A model generated the notes under the pieces. It was given only the letters and a program-made list of their open reading frames with translations. It was not told the DNA's origin and searched no databases. Position numbers and translations under genes: made by a program. From NCBI GenBank assembly GCA_021014945.1, contig MU266480.1, positions 1-64,000 on the forward strand: a DNA stretch of 64,000 nt. Reading direction: 5' to 3'. This document shows positions 1 through 10,966 of the stretch, one piece after another. Source of the DNA: Leucogyrophana mollusca. Its lineage: Eukaryota > Basidiomycota > Agaricomycetes > Boletales. Numbering within the stretch: position 1 is the first letter of the stretch; each line of letters starts with the position of its first letter.

Positions 1-362
1 CGGGGAGATGGGGAACGTGCCGTGCGGGGGCGTGTGGGTGGGGGGGGCGTGGCGTTGGCGCTGGTGTCGGCGCTGGCATTGGCGTACAGCGCGTACAGAG
101 CATTCTTTCCCACCCCACCCCCCGCCGGCACAGAGGTGCTGGAGGACCTGGGTGGAGAACGGGGTCATGTTCGCGGGGACACGCGGGTACGGCGCCGAGT
201 TGGGATACTGCGCCTAATTCGGTGCGCTTGGGTGTTGGGAGTGGAGATGCGCGGGAGCCGGACCCTGCGACTGAGACCGCGGCCGGCGCGCGGCATCTGT
301 GGTCTCTCCCCTGCCGCACCACGAGACCCATATCCTCGCACCACCACCACCCTCGCACCCGA

Positions 363-926
363 TCAGCCCAAACCCACCACCGCCAACCAACACCAGCCAA
401 CGGCGGAAACGACGGAAACGGATCCGAGGACGGGGGACTGAAGGTCGGGGAGAAGAGGCCGGAGGAAATGGGGCTGGTGGGACTCGGCGGCGCACGGGAG
501 CTTCCATCGATGCCCTTGCGCCTGTGTGCGGGGGCGGGGCGCTTGGTCCAGCTCGAGGGCGCAACGTCCGCTGGCCGATACTGGATCCCGGCTCGAGTTG
601 CGCGAGAGGTTTGGGTGGTGCACAGCTGCGACGAACTGGAGCAGCATGTGCGAGATGACCTGGATCGTGGGGTTCGCTGCGAGGAGCTGCTTGAGGCCGT
701 CCATCTCGCTGTCGTCGAGGAGCTCGACGCTTGGGATTGCTGCGCCTGGAACTGCGCGAAGGGGTTCTTGAGCCTCTTGGGGGCGGGAGGGAGATGAGGG
801 TGTATACCGTGCCCTGTTATGTCGTGAGTTGTGACTGAGTTGATTAAGAATGAGTATGAGGGGTAGAGTGTACTTACCACGGGTGCGATCATCATCGTTT
901 GGCGAAGCATATCTCGACATGATCAA
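363..926 (-). CDS. Unresolved gene at left edge
   Basis: No family is recognised. A short first exon starting near 922 would encode MSRYASPNDDDRTR and end at a good GT donor; an acceptor follows about 64 bases on. Beyond it the GC-rich sequence is open in all three minus frames, so the frame is uncertain. One frame carries a convincing amphipathic stretch (SEMDGLKQLLAANPTIQVIS, followed by more hydrophobic helix). Another reads KRLKNPFAQFQAQQ and then turns Ser/Arg-rich, as an out-of-frame reading would. The gene may continue past the window edge or contain a frameshift. Nothing supports a function. Confidence 0.3.
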   Translation of the reverse strand: MIMSRYASPNDDDRTRGKYTLPLILILNQLSHNSRHNRARYTPSSPSRPQEAQEPLRAVPGAAIPSVELLDDSEMDGLKQLLAANPTIQVISHMLLQFVAAVHHPNLSRNSSRDPVSASGRCALELDQAPRPRTQAQGHRWKLPCAAESHQPHFLRPLLPDLQSPVLGSVSVVSAVGWCWLAVVGLG

Positions 927-1323
927 TGACGAATAATTAAGACAAGCGGTGGATCAGTTGAAGATAACAGAAAGCGAGTAAGTGGCATCTGGGGCAGACG
1001 CCGTGCGATCAACAAATGTCCTCTGAGCTCCCGTTCCGCAGACCAAGGTCGGCCCTTCGTAATTGGGGCTCAGGAAGACATCACGTTGACGCATACTGCA
1101 GGAATCAGCGCGGCGGGTGGCAAAGTCGGCGAGCGTCAAAAGTGTGGCAACTGGGTAAGATTCAGAGGCAGCAAATTTCGCCACACGTACATTGTGCATT
1201 GCCACAAGCAGCCGCATAACCAACTCCTTCAATCCCTAAAAGCCTACTCTTCGCTTCAAGTTCGCCGCCATATACCTCTCTATCTAATTTTATTCGTGAG
1301 AGTAATCTCAGACGCCTGGCGAC
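927..1323. other. Gap without a supported gene
   Basis: Short open stretches exist on the minus strand (954-1377) but none has a start, splice sites or a recognisable motif. I see nothing else here. Confidence 0.4.
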
Positions 1324-2000
1324 ATGGAATCCACTGAAGGAAAGATAGAATTCTCGCTCACAGGTACGTAGAGACATTGGTGAGTTTCTCAGTCCAAAAT
1401 TTACTCAAACCGTTGCAGTCGTCGGAGCCACTGGGTTGTCTCATCTGACGATAACCACCCGACGAGCTTCTACGTTATCATGGAGGTGGACGGAAAGCAA
1501 GGGCGAACAGCCAAGCTAGCACCATCGCCTCGATCGCCTCGATCTGATGATCGCCACCCGACGAGCTTCAACGTTGTCGTGGAGGTGGACGGAAAGGAAG
1601 AGCGGACAGCCAAGCTAGCACCATTGCCTCGATCAACCATCGAATGGAGAGCTTGTTTTCCACTGCACGTGTTCTCGACTGAGCATCTCCACGTAGCCTA
1701 GCCGTACCGGTATGAGTTTATTATCTTGTCTCGCTCGTGTTGCATCCAGCGGGGCACCACAAACGCTACACGTCACTATTCTGGCTCACTTTCACCCTTT
1801 CCACTCAATTCAACCAGTCCGGCAACAAAGCCGACCTGGACGAAGCCATCGAGCTCGGTCGTGTAGGCCTCATGTTGCTGCCACCAGAGCACCCCTATCA
1901 TTCCACGTCTCTGAGCAACCTCGCTGTCACTGTTGCCACTCGATTCAGACAGTTCGGCGACAGAGCCAGAACGACCTCGCTTCCACCCTTTGCACTTGAT
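1324..2000 (+). pseudogene. C2/TPR (CHAT-associated type) protein relic
   Basis: The first exon reads MESTEGKIEFSLT, then a clean intron (GTACGT to TTGCAG), then VVGATGL. This is the start of a C2-like domain as seen in basidiomycete C2-TPR proteins. A frame shift follows at about 1437-1445, after which a different frame gives TSFYVIMEVDGKQGRTAKLA, a typical C2 strand (variable residues, then VDG and a Lys/Thr-rich segment). From about 1800 another frame gives NQSGNKADLDEAIELGRVGL and then HPYHSTSLSNLAVTVATRF, which is the tetratricopeptide repeat of basidiomycete TPR/CHAT proteins. No CHAT domain or complete TPR array follows. The several frames and missing domains mark it as a broken gene. 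Family assignment is from the two repeat signatures; the original domain order is inferred. Confidence 0.7.
1444..1634 (+). repeat. 99-bp tandem duplication inside the C2 relic
   Basis: Two adjacent copies with a 99-base (33-codon) period start at 1444 and 1543. Each runs from a TCTGAYGAT start through ACCCGACGAGCTTC and GGAGGTGGACGGAAAG to AGCCAAGCTAGCACCAT. They differ at about a dozen positions. The period keeps frame, so the duplication repeats one C2 strand segment. Confidence 0.8.
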
Positions 2001-2686
2001 CGACACCTGCTCGCGATTGGGACCTGTCAATGCCACGCGGCCGTCTCCCCGAGTAGTTGCATCCAGTACGCATCGGGTGTCTTCAGCGTGAACGAGTTTA
2101 TCTCCGCGAAGGAGTCGAAGCTGCCTGGTGCGTTGTTGAATGATTGGGTACCATTGATGTTGAAGCCGCCGAGGGCTGGGGGAGGGGAGGGGAGGGGTGT
2201 TGGTGTTGGAATCTGGCGCATTGAGAGCCGGGACGCCCCGTTAGTGCTCGACCATGCCCTCGCGAGGATGTCTTTGTGGGGATTATACGACGGCGCTTTC
2301 GTCGCCGCCCCAGTTCTATCGTCTAGCTGACTACACATCGGATTCATTACACATCGGTCGTAAAAATCATGTTGTCTCGGGAAACCGCGAACTCGTCTAG
2401 TACAATGGGACGGAATCCTACGCTGTCGTCAATGAGCAGTGTCGCCCGACGGTCAGGCATTGCGAACCCAGTGGGGTCGAACAAAAAGACAAAATATATT
2501 ATAAATAATGCTCGCAATGTTTGGCTAGATAACAAATGGGGTGACGTCAATGATGTTACAAGTCCGCGTCCTCGTCCTCAATGCCCGAAGCTCTGATAAA
2601 ATCTGTTATCCGTTATCCGTTACCATTGAAAGCACTGTTTAACTGTGTTAGCGTAGATCAAGCCATGAAACAGGCAAATAATTACC
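2001..2686. other. Gene-poor interval
   Basis: A minus-strand frame (2027-2347) is open for about 100 codons and ends with a plausible stretch (FDSFAEINSFTLKTPDAYWM), but I find no family and no convincing start. The rest is AT-rich and non-coding by eye. Confidence 0.35.
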
Positions 2687-3128
2687 TTAAGCAACAAAAG
2701 CAGTGTGAGAAGCCTCATTGTACCCAACCACGAGCTGATTGAGGCCACTGCCACACTCACTTGCCCCCAAGGTGGAACCCGGGACTACCTGGGAAAGGTA
2801 GCTGAAGAGACGAGAGCGCTCATCCTCCACCTGGCGAACACGGCACATCGCAGAAGGGAGTTGCCCAGCGAATAAGCTAGCCTCGATCTGGGACCGCCTG
2901 CTTCTCGCAACAAAGACATTTGCCTCGGCCTCTCTTTCTTCACGGACAGCCGATGCGAACTCGTGAAGAGCCTGCAATGTAGTAGGATCTTGGACGTTGA
3001 ACGGTAAGACCTATGACGGTGAATAAATGAAATCAAGCTAAGAGGCAAAAATGAGTGAACAAACGCACTGGTCGACGACCGTTGTTGCCTTTCGTGGCTG
3101 CAGGACAAGTAGATGTTGTAGTACTCAT
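2687..3128 (-). CDS. Small coiled-coil protein, unknown
   Basis: Exon 1 (3069-3128) encodes MSTTTSTCPAATKGNNGRRP. A 58-base intron (donor GTGCGT, acceptor ATAG) joins it in frame to an exon starting at 3010 that reads VLPFNVQDPTTLQALHEFAS and on through an Arg/Glu-rich helical segment (AVREEREAEANVFVARSRRS, then ASLFAGQL and RQVEDERSRLFSYLSQVV). The helical segment suggests a short coiled coil. The 3' end is uncertain: a GTGAGT donor near 2760 may start another intron, otherwise the frame stops at 2687. No known domain, signal peptide or membrane segment. Likely a real gene because the splice joins two good frames. Confidence 0.5.
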
Positions 3129-3464
3129 AGTGAGATAGTATTTACTGGCAGGGCTGTTAGATTTTACTCATACTACCCGACCTTAAGAAGTCTTTGATGC
3201 TATACCTTGAATCTCCGACATGGCCCAGAGGCTGTGCTGGTTGTCGGAGAAACCTGCCGGCATCTCAAGTGCCAACGTCGAATCGTTCCTTGGTGACCCC
3301 ATTGACTCTGTGCCGATCCATCGCAAATTGTAGCAAGCACCTTCTATGTGGACAGAAACGCGAAGTTCTGCAGGGCTCCATCTTACGGCCTGAGGTGAGA
3401 GTGCGAGGGGATAAAAATGGTGAGTAACTTGTATCTATCATTGTTGTTATCAGCATTTACAGGC

Positions 3465-5469
3465 ATGGATCCTCCGAGTCCTGAGCTCGAGGGATCTTTG
3501 TTCGAGGGATCCACTGCAGTTGGCGGATTTCAGAGCCCAATACAATGGCACCATACGACCATGTCCACAATCGACATTGACTCAGACCATGGCATGGACG
3601 AAGAGTCGGACTCGGACCTCGATTCCTTCCATAACTCCTCCAGCCCCCAGCAGTCAGTCAACCATGTGGAGGACGACAACCCATTCTTCGCTGTTCAAAG
3701 AGATCCCATCAACGAAGTCATGTACCAGTACCGAGTCGAGGACAACGGTATGATATCCCATCTTAGGCGATCTTTCTACTAGCTCACTCACAGGCAACGC
3801 ATTCAGTCCACTATGATGACCAGCAGCCAGGGCTACAAGATAACCAACTGCCCCTGTAAGCTTCTCTGAGCATTCAATCATGCTATGATCCTTGCTCAAT
3901 ACTTCGTATCTAGGTACTTCGAACAATCCCCAATGCAACTCCATGCAGATGGGATGTCCTTTGGAGACGAAGCACTGTTTGCGCCTTTAGATTCCAATCT
4001 CTTCGACACAAGCCTTGGTGGAGTCGGCAGAGCAGATGATTCCATGCGGACAGTAGACGGTGATTTGTAAGCAATTTGGCGTTGATGGTAAACTAAATAC
4101 GTGTTGCAGATGATTTTGCTGAAGTAATCGCACGGGCAATGGCACAGTTCGACCACAACAATTTGGAGCGACAAAAGTCGACAATCCTTGGTGGCTTTCT
4201 TCACGATAGCGGTGAGCAAATTTTCCTTCAGCTGTTGAATATAGGCTGAAACATGGTTTAGAATGGAATTATTCACCCTTTCTTACCGCATCTCGCACAT
4301 CGTCACCCAATATGTTCAAGGTAATCATGAGCTGTTTGAGGTCGTGCGGTGAGGCGTTCACTTGCCAGCTCTGCATACTTCAACTGTCCCCATCGGCATT
4401 CAAAAACTTCTTTGGAAAGCAATACATGCATTGGGCGAGCGTTTATCAGGCCGTCAATGGGCGGACCTGGATTTTGGAAACTGGTGAGTGCGCACTGCTC
4501 AATTGGCGACAAGCCATTACTTTCTACCCACCAGAACAAGCTCATCATGTGTTTGGATACAATGTTTCTCTCAAATGGGATGGCTGGTATGTGTGGACAG
4601 AGGTACGTCAAAGGCTCCCCCACAATTAGCATGTTTTTGCAACTGAATGTTTTCAGATCTCTAAATTCCCGCAGAGATTTCACGACCAGTTTTACGACAA
4701 GTTCCGGAGCGTCACATTCAATCTCGCATTCCCAGAGGTCGGCCACCTGGGATTAAGTGAAACCGATGGTCTCTCATATCGTGAATGCGAAAGGATTGGC
4801 GCTCTAGTAGCAAAACTGAACACATGGTCGCCGGAGGAAGGTTTTCAGGTTTTCCATGGTGTTACTGCTGAAGTATGTACTACTTACAATCTTCGTAAGT
4901 TTGACCTCTGACTTGTGGCTGTTAGGGCGAAAAAGACTGGTTCAATAACACCACCACCAACACGGCTATGACCGAACTCCTCTCGAAGACTGTGGTTGTT
5001 GGAGAGGTCACCCACACGACGTCACTATATTCAATGAACGTGTATACCTGGAAAGATACACAGCCTCAACACGGGAATGGGGCCTCTTGGGTGCCTCTTT
5101 CGCCGGCGGATTGGACTATCGCTACCTACCGCACTGTGCTACTTTATGTGAGTGAGTAGTCTAACACAATTTGCTGGTACTTAAAAGACACTGTCGATTC
5201 TTCGGGCGTTACAGACACACCTCACGCTCAAGGAGTACTCGATCAAAGCCAAACGGAGTCATGTCACATACCCTTCGACAACGTGGGGTAATAACAGGTT
5301 CATGGAGCCGGCGACCGACATTAAGGGGTTGCTTGACCGGATCGCTCAAAGTGATGCAGAGGACAATCGGCCTCGCAAGGCTGGTTTGCAAGCATTGGGT
5401 TTGAAGAACATCAACAGGGCTTATCCGTTTCGGTTGTCGGAGTGGAAAGTCAGCTCGGACTCCGTGTAG
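3465..5469 (+). CDS. Multi-exon protein of unknown function
   Basis: I do not recognise the family. The N-terminal part (MDPPSPELEGSLFEGS) is acidic and Ser-rich, typical of a disordered region. It is followed by short exons with clear GT/AG introns (for example donor after TATCGGG-like VEDNG near 3748, acceptor CACAG near 3793). The C-terminal half is compact: QYMHWASVYQAVNGRTWILE, then VFGYNVSLKWDGWYVWTE, KFPQRFHDQFYDKFRSVTFN, and a final exon ending LSEWKVSSDSV with stop at 5467. The Trp/Tyr-rich core looks like a folded beta domain. The start at 3465 follows an acceptor (TTTACAG), so an upstream exon is possible: a frame ending VRVRGDKN at 3427 joins in phase. A second unrecognised gene lies 60 bases downstream on the same strand. 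Confidence 0.55.
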
Positions 5470-5529
5470 TATAATGCGTCTGAGAAACCTTCACATCATG
5501 TACCAAACCTGCGCTGCTAGTATGATTTA

Positions 5530-6565
5530 TGCGTGACTCGGAATATTACGACCGTGATGCAGATCAACACTCTGAAGTTCCCCCTGCAGAGGCGCCGGTC
5601 GATGTGCTCGTTCGTCCATTAAGAAGACCCCATCCAAGGACCACAGAGATACTTCTTCACTGAGTTCGTCTATACTCGATGTAAGCTTGCTTTCCTGTCA
5701 TGGCGGGGACGGGCGCCTCGGGTGCTAATCTTGCTCTATGTAGCTTCCTGCAGTGGTGCAGCCGCAACCTGAGCGCGCGAAGGAAGTTGAACAAGCACCG
5801 AGTATGGACGACCGGGATTCATTCCAATCACACCACGTATGTTTGTATCAATATTTTACATGCATTCATAGTCTCATTTCAGTATCTTTAGCGACCTACC
5901 ACTGAACCTACCGAGACTCAGCAAGAACCCCAAGCCGAACCGGGTAGCCTGAACGCTCCGCCTGCCGGGGTGGAGTCTGGCAAGCGGTGGGTGCGCATGA
6001 TGCGTCGGCGCTGGCGACATTTACTGTCGCGCAAAGTTCGTGCCCACGTACAAACGCCACAGTACTCTCCGCACTCGCCTCCCAAGGAACCGCCGACGCC
6101 CCGCAAACATCCTGATGTGAATCATTCGTGTATATGTCCTTACCATGAATATTGACCTGTATATATTTACAGCCTGGCCCAGCTACCGATTCCTCAGCCA
6201 TACCGACGCAGGGCGATCACACTGGAGACGAAACCCACATGGGAAATCCAGTCGCGCAAAAACAGCCCCTAGTCCGCTTCTGGAACCGTCTACGCAGAAG
6301 GAGTGCCTCCCGCGACGAATCAGGACCTCGTGGCCAGAGGGAACCAACGTCTGGAGTCGTCGACGTCGCCGGCAGACGGGACAAAGTGGCAAGTACATTC
6401 TGTTCCCCTCGTAGTTATATAGCCTAAACATCCTTCGGACAGCGATTAATAATGTCACCAGACAGGGAGCGGTATGGTGTCCCTGCCCCGGAGCCCGAGG
6501 AATTGCCGCCAATCGCAAGTCGCCCACCTTCATTCTTCGAAATAGAGGAAGATCCCTTGGAGTGA
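5530..6565 (+). CDS. Small basic, proline-rich protein, unknown
   Basis: At least four small exons join in one frame. One (about 5744-5837) reads LPAVVQPQPERAKEVEQAPS. The next (from about 5893) reads RPTTEPTETQQEPQAEPGSL and then a basic patch, KRWVRMMRRRWRHLLSRKVR. A third (from about 6172) has VRFWNRLRRRSASRDESG. The last ends ASRPPSFFEIEEDPLE, stop 6563-6565. The two Arg/Trp-rich patches may bind nucleic acid or membrane, but this is speculation. The first exon is not settled: the ATG at 5523-5530 opens a frame that does not connect cleanly to exon 2. No domain is recognised. Confidence 0.45.
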
Positions 6566-7018
6566 TGGTCGTGGTCTAGAGAGCTACGGGAGCTAATATG
6601 TTGCTATTGGTGCTTCCCGCGCAACACACGGCCTGTCTAGGCTACCGTGACCGTTACATCCAACAGGAGAGAGTAGAGCGTCTTGGCGAGGTCGTCATGG
6701 CCATCGGAGGCGCCGTCGGGGTCAAGGACGGCCATGCAGAGCTCCTTCTTTACCATCTGGTCTTGTAGGACATTACAACCTCAAGCACAGATGGTTGCAC
6801 ACCCAGGAACTCGGCGACTACAGCGAGAACGACTACATTCCGTACCACAGCTAGACACTCGAATCTGGGATGACTTTCCCGCCATTCACCGACTCACTGT
6901 TCGTCGGTCGTGCTGGAGACCTATATGTCTTAGTTCACCCACTCGGACTACGTAGACACGGCATTGCTGAGGCCAGCACCAGGGCTGTATGGAGACTAAT
7001 CAGACAAGGGCGAACGGC
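6566..7018. other. Interval with a possible antisense relic
   Basis: No complete gene. A minus frame between about 6650 and 6770 reads MVKKELCMAVLDPDGASDGH and DDLAKTLYSLLLDVTVTV, which looks protein-like. A plus frame near 6770 reads GHYNLKHRWLHTQELGDYSE but soon stops. Either may be a gene remnant; no family is recognised. Confidence 0.3.
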
Positions 7019-7430
7019 ATGCCCTTTGGTGAAACCGTCTGTGGTGCACCGGGGAGCGGCAAGTCAACATACTGCTACGGAAAACACCAGCTCTTCACAG
7101 CCCTCTCCCGCCCAATCTCTATCGTTAATCTTGACCCCAGACGACAACATCCCTTACCCTTGCGCGATCGACATTGCCGCACTAATCACGCTCCAAGATG
7201 CTATGGACGCACACGGGCTCGGGCCCAATGGTGGAACGCTCTACTGCACGGAGTATCTCGAAGCAAATTTCGACTGGCTCGAGGCCCATTTAGCGGATTT
7301 GGGGGCGGATGCGTATGTCTTGTTCGATATCCCGCGCCAGGTCGAGCTTAGCACGAATCACGAGAGCTTGAAACACATCGTGCTGCGTTGGCTCACCGTG
7401 CTAATTACTGAGAAGTACGTACCGTGGTGA
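7019..7430 (+). pseudogene. GPN2-type GTPase, frameshifted and truncated
   Basis: The start, MPFGETVCGAPGSGKSTYCY, is the N terminus and P-loop of a GPN-loop GTPase (GPN2 family, needed for RNA polymerase II assembly and nuclear import). It continues to SIVNLDP. At about 7138 the frame shifts: the next frame carries DNIPYPCAIDIAALITLQDA, GLGPNGGTLYCTEYLEANFD (which holds the diagnostic Gly-Pro-Asn insert) and YVLFDIPRQVELSTNHESL. In functional family members the last motif is D-F-P-G-Q-V-E-L; here the Gly is Arg. The reading ends with EKYVPW at 7430, well under half of the usual 300-odd residues, without the G4/G5 motifs. A frameshift, a changed G3 motif and the missing C terminus together indicate a dead partial copy. 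No intron interrupts the 412 bases. Confidence 0.85.
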
Positions 7431-7615
7431 GAAAGAGTGGTCACAAACAAATAAGTATGCTCGGTTGTCGATAGCCAATGTCCTTGAAATACAACTCTGA
7501 TACCTACATGGCTCATAACGTTAATTACTGATAAATACGTCCCGCTGTGAGATAGAATGATAACAAATATATAATTATGCTCGGTCGATGATAACCAATG
7601 TACAACTCTGATACC
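7391..7615 (+). repeat. 120-bp imperfect tandem duplication
   Basis: Copy 1 starts at 7391 and copy 2 at 7511. Both contain TTAATTACTGAxAAxTACGT, then a purine-rich segment, TTATGCTCGGT or GTATGCTCGGT, ATAxCCAATGT and ACAACTCTGATACC. Copy 2 has a roughly 10-base deletion. Copy 1 contains the last codons and stop of the GPN2 relic, so the duplication happened after that segment was already in place. Confidence 0.8.
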
Positions 7616-8509
7616 CAAGGATCACCATGGCTAAGTCTGGTACCCTCCTTATTGGGGGTGATAATAATTTACAAAAGCTGACAAATCTGTAGCTGACTGA
7701 CTAGCTCTTTTCAACTCCGTCTGGAAATACCGGCTCCTCCCCGATTTCCTGATGGGTGTGCTTGTACGTTCGCACAAAGATATAGGGCCACCCACTGTAG
7801 CAGGATGCCAATGGGAGTGTCATTGTCAATCGAAATCTGGAAGTGTCCCCGAGGCGGAACCTTATTTCATTGATATGTACCAATCGAAGCCTCACCCATA
7901 TGTTCCCTATATGGTGTTCGTTGTACAAGTCAGGTTTAGACTTGACACCACAGGCTGGCGATCGTGGTTGCGAGCCAGCCTGGCTCTGTACAGTACATCC
8001 ATTATCTTTTCCAACCTCAAGAAATCACACTCGTCGAACTGATTGGGCTCAGTATGCTGGTTGGTTCACCGATAATTAGCTCTTGGCTGGGAACAAAGAG
8101 GTTGTTGCATTCGTGGCCATAGATACGTCCAATGCTGTGGTGTTTGCGACGTGAAGTCCTGGCAACAATAGGAACTGACGTTATTCCTCAGCGTATTTAC
8201 AAACACCTGTCGTCACCCACATGGACCCACTGCTTGGGTAGCTAATGGATCGAAGTTTCCGACTTTCCGGGCTTCGTTTTAGGCCCCATCAAGGCAATGG
8301 TTTGAGTCCACTGTCTTTGTTCACTCAAGTACGAGCTGGGTTACTCCCCGCTTCTCGTGAACACCTTCGAGCCGATGGGAAGATTCCGTCGCGGTGGCTT
8401 CAACGCGACTTAAGGACCCGAAGTACACCGTTAATCATCCCACCCTACCTATACGTATCAGTCTTCAACAAGCAAAATCGCTCTGCCAGTCCGTGCATCC
8501 GACGAGGCA
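7616..8509. other. Interval, possible minus-strand exon
   Basis: A minus frame at 7701-7928 reads IRFRLGDTSRFRLTMTLPLA and ends EEPVFPDGVEKS, which looks like a terminal exon. A second minus frame near 8020-8120 reads HECNNLFVPSQELIIGEPTS. They could belong to one small minus-strand gene, but I found no consistent splice path or start. The rest shows nothing. Confidence 0.3.
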
Positions 8510-10506
8510 ATGCAGTCTTTCAACCCCCAGGAGCCATTTCCGTTCGATCTCAGTTATATGCGGTATGTCGAGTCGAGTCAAAGCAGGTAATGTGTATCCC
8601 TGAAGCTCGGAACACGATGGAGCTGACCGCCCACCAAGATATGCCGCGTCTGAGTGGCAGAAATACGTCAGCATGAATGGAACACCATACTACTACAACA
8701 AAAGTTTGCGAGCGATCACGCCAGACGACATTTCCCAGGAGCCCTTGCGTAGACGGCACATAGAAATATTGGAAGAATACATTGCCGGGCTTGAGGAAGA
8801 TTTCGTGCTGCCTCCTGATCTCGAGCATATCATTCAGCTTGTAGCGGACGATTACAATTTGGATGGCTCGGGAACCGACGGCGACGGGATATCATTGGCC
8901 ACGCCAAGAGACTACGCCATGACAAATCTGTCTCTTGAACTTGAGACGGCTTTGGGCTTCCATGACGAATCTTGTAAGTCTTTGCGATTTTAAGTAGGTA
9001 AGTATACAAATTAACCCCTACCACGTAGTCGAGCACGTCCCGGCGGCTTACTACTGGTCGTATTTGTCGGAATATCCGATGCATTATACGCGGATTCCCG
9101 TCAACGTCGAAAAAGAGTTCCTGTGTGCCCTGGCCTACGGCGCAACAGGTAAGCTCTCCCCCATCCACCATCCGTACTGAGGAAGGACTCTTTCTAGACC
9201 GCGTGATTACCGGTGACCAATCAACATTTCGATTCAGTGAGCAGGAATGCCAACGGATAATGCAGGTATACAAAGTTTTGAAATGTACGGTCTCGTACAC
9301 TCCGAAGTTTACAGAGCAATGATTTCTAACTGGTCGCGTTTAGCACGACAGGCCGGGCCACAAGGTGATCGTTTTGTTCCTGCCATACTCTGGCACATTG
9401 CAATGGTTATGGAAGAAATATGGCACCGTCGTCGTGAGTTTCGCTATGGTATTATCAGTGTTGGTCGACCAGAGCAAATTTACGGGCCCTCAACGATGAC
9501 CCAAATATCCGATCTCGTCATGGCAATCTTCTTCTTCGGGGCGCCTGCATTGTATACCAGACGTCTAGAGGAGACCAGGCGTGAGGCATCTGTATACGTC
9601 CCGGTGTTTCGTGATATGATGAAGAGTTTGTTGGTGGAGTGGACCAGTAAGCGGTTATAGACTATCTTAATCGCGAGTCATCGCTAACCCCATGATTGGC
9701 TAGATTCAAACTTACTGGTAGGCTACTACTACCTGCTGTGGCATGAAAATACCACTGATGGGTCTGCCACCATGAAAGGCAACCGTCTTCGTTCTGTGAG
9801 TTCTATCACTTTACTTTGTCTCAGTAGACCATTACCCAAAATATCGGCTGCAGCACGAGCATTGGATTCCTCACACTCCCTGTAAGTTTACTCGTATATA
9901 CTGCTACTAATATTCTAACTGGTTTACCAAGGGACTGAGCTCTCTACAAAAGACGGTCTCCCTCGTATCAACTTTCTTCGCCATCATAAGTGTTATGTCG
10001 GGCATACACCACGTGTGGCAACACAAGGGCAAGGTTGATGCTCAACAGGACGACGCCGTGAGTGCTGTTCACCGGCACGCCCCCCTTTGGCTGACAAGTG
10101 GCATCATCCATAGCATGGATATGTCTTCCACGCCAGATTATTTGGGCCAAATATGGGCCTCCGTTTGACCGCCTGCTTCCTATCTGTGCCCATAGTATCA
10201 CTCCTCTGGTCAGTGTTCAGTTTCATGGTCGCTCTCATCGCCTACTGCGTCCAAGACTCAGATGAGAGGGGCGAGGTCTTCCTCGGCGTCATATTTGCTG
10301 TCATTATCGTATGGATCATTGGGGCTTTCTTGTGCTTTTGGGATGGGTGGCAGATATGCTGGACGCTCGATGCATGCGGCAAACCCACTGGCAAGACACA
10401 TCAAGATCCACCATGTGCGGCAAACGAGGAGAATACGAGGACTTTTTCAGCATGGCTGGACGTGATGCTAAAGAAACTCAGGAGTAATTTCCCTACCATT
10501 GGATAG
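8510..10506 (+). CDS. WW-like membrane protein, paralog 1
   Basis: About ten small exons. Exon 1 (8510-8562) encodes MQSFNPQEPFPFDLSYM; intron 8563-8605; exon 2 (8606-8973) holds a WW-like module, SEWQKYVSMNGTPYYYNKSL, then RAITPDDISQEPLRRRH. The first Trp and the central Tyr-Tyr-Tyr-Asn are present, but the second Trp expected at AIT is missing. Later exons carry YPMHYTRIPVNVEKEFLCAL (9029-9148), a segment from 9198, then ARQAG-like RQAGPQGDRFVPAILWHIAM (from 9344). At least three hydrophobic segments follow: VSLVSTFFAIISVMSGIHHV, ACFLSVPIVSLLWSVFSFMV and VFLGVIFAVIIVWIIGAFLC. The tail after the last helix is short, with the stop at 10506. Topology and role are unknown; the same order (WW-like, conserved YPMHYT block, C-terminal helices) recurs in the gene at 13267. 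The inverted HET gene lies 460 bases downstream. Confidence 0.75.
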
Positions 10507-10966
10507 GGCGAGGGGCGGCGCTTGACGGGCACTCCATACTTTTGCGGCACAACACACCTGGTATTTCCCCTGGGATGTTGTTCTTATGCTATCACCGGTT
10601 TGGCGTTAAAATGCGGGAAATCCTGAGGCGGGCATGATAATTCGCTCATAAATAAAGCACCAATGGATGTATAATATGAAGTCGTCTATTAGCGACTATG
10701 TAGATAATGGGATCCTCGGATGTTCCGCAGGCTCAACTCCTTGGGCTTCGATGTGCAACATTCATAGATAGGCAAATGTAATTTCAAGATGTGATGGTTG
10801 AGGGGCATACGATGTAGTCAACCGTATGATTTGGTGGGGAGTCAGTCGAAAGAACTCTGGGAAGCTGCTGGCGGAATCCGGATTACTAGGAGGACAACTG
10901 TTCCGCCAGTCTAACGAACGAATACTGATATAGCATCTTAAGCACGGAATAAAAGAGTGAAGACAC
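10507..10966. other. Convergent 3' region
   Basis: Holds the 3' ends of the plus-strand WW-like gene and the minus-strand HET gene. A minus frame at 10762-10930 could be a last HET exon: a GTGAGT donor at the HET stop and a TATCAG acceptor join in phase to IRSLDWRNSCPPSNPDSASS and end EITFAYL. I judge the simple stop at 10967 equally likely. Confidence 0.4.

Noticed and set aside
22..441. Plus-strand frames at the left edge, some with hydrophobic starts
   Set aside because: They begin at GTG and lie in GC-rich DNA where several frames are open; no motif or splice site supports them.
2347..2596. Short opposite frames around 2347-2596
   Set aside because: AT-rich, no ATG context, no homology pattern.
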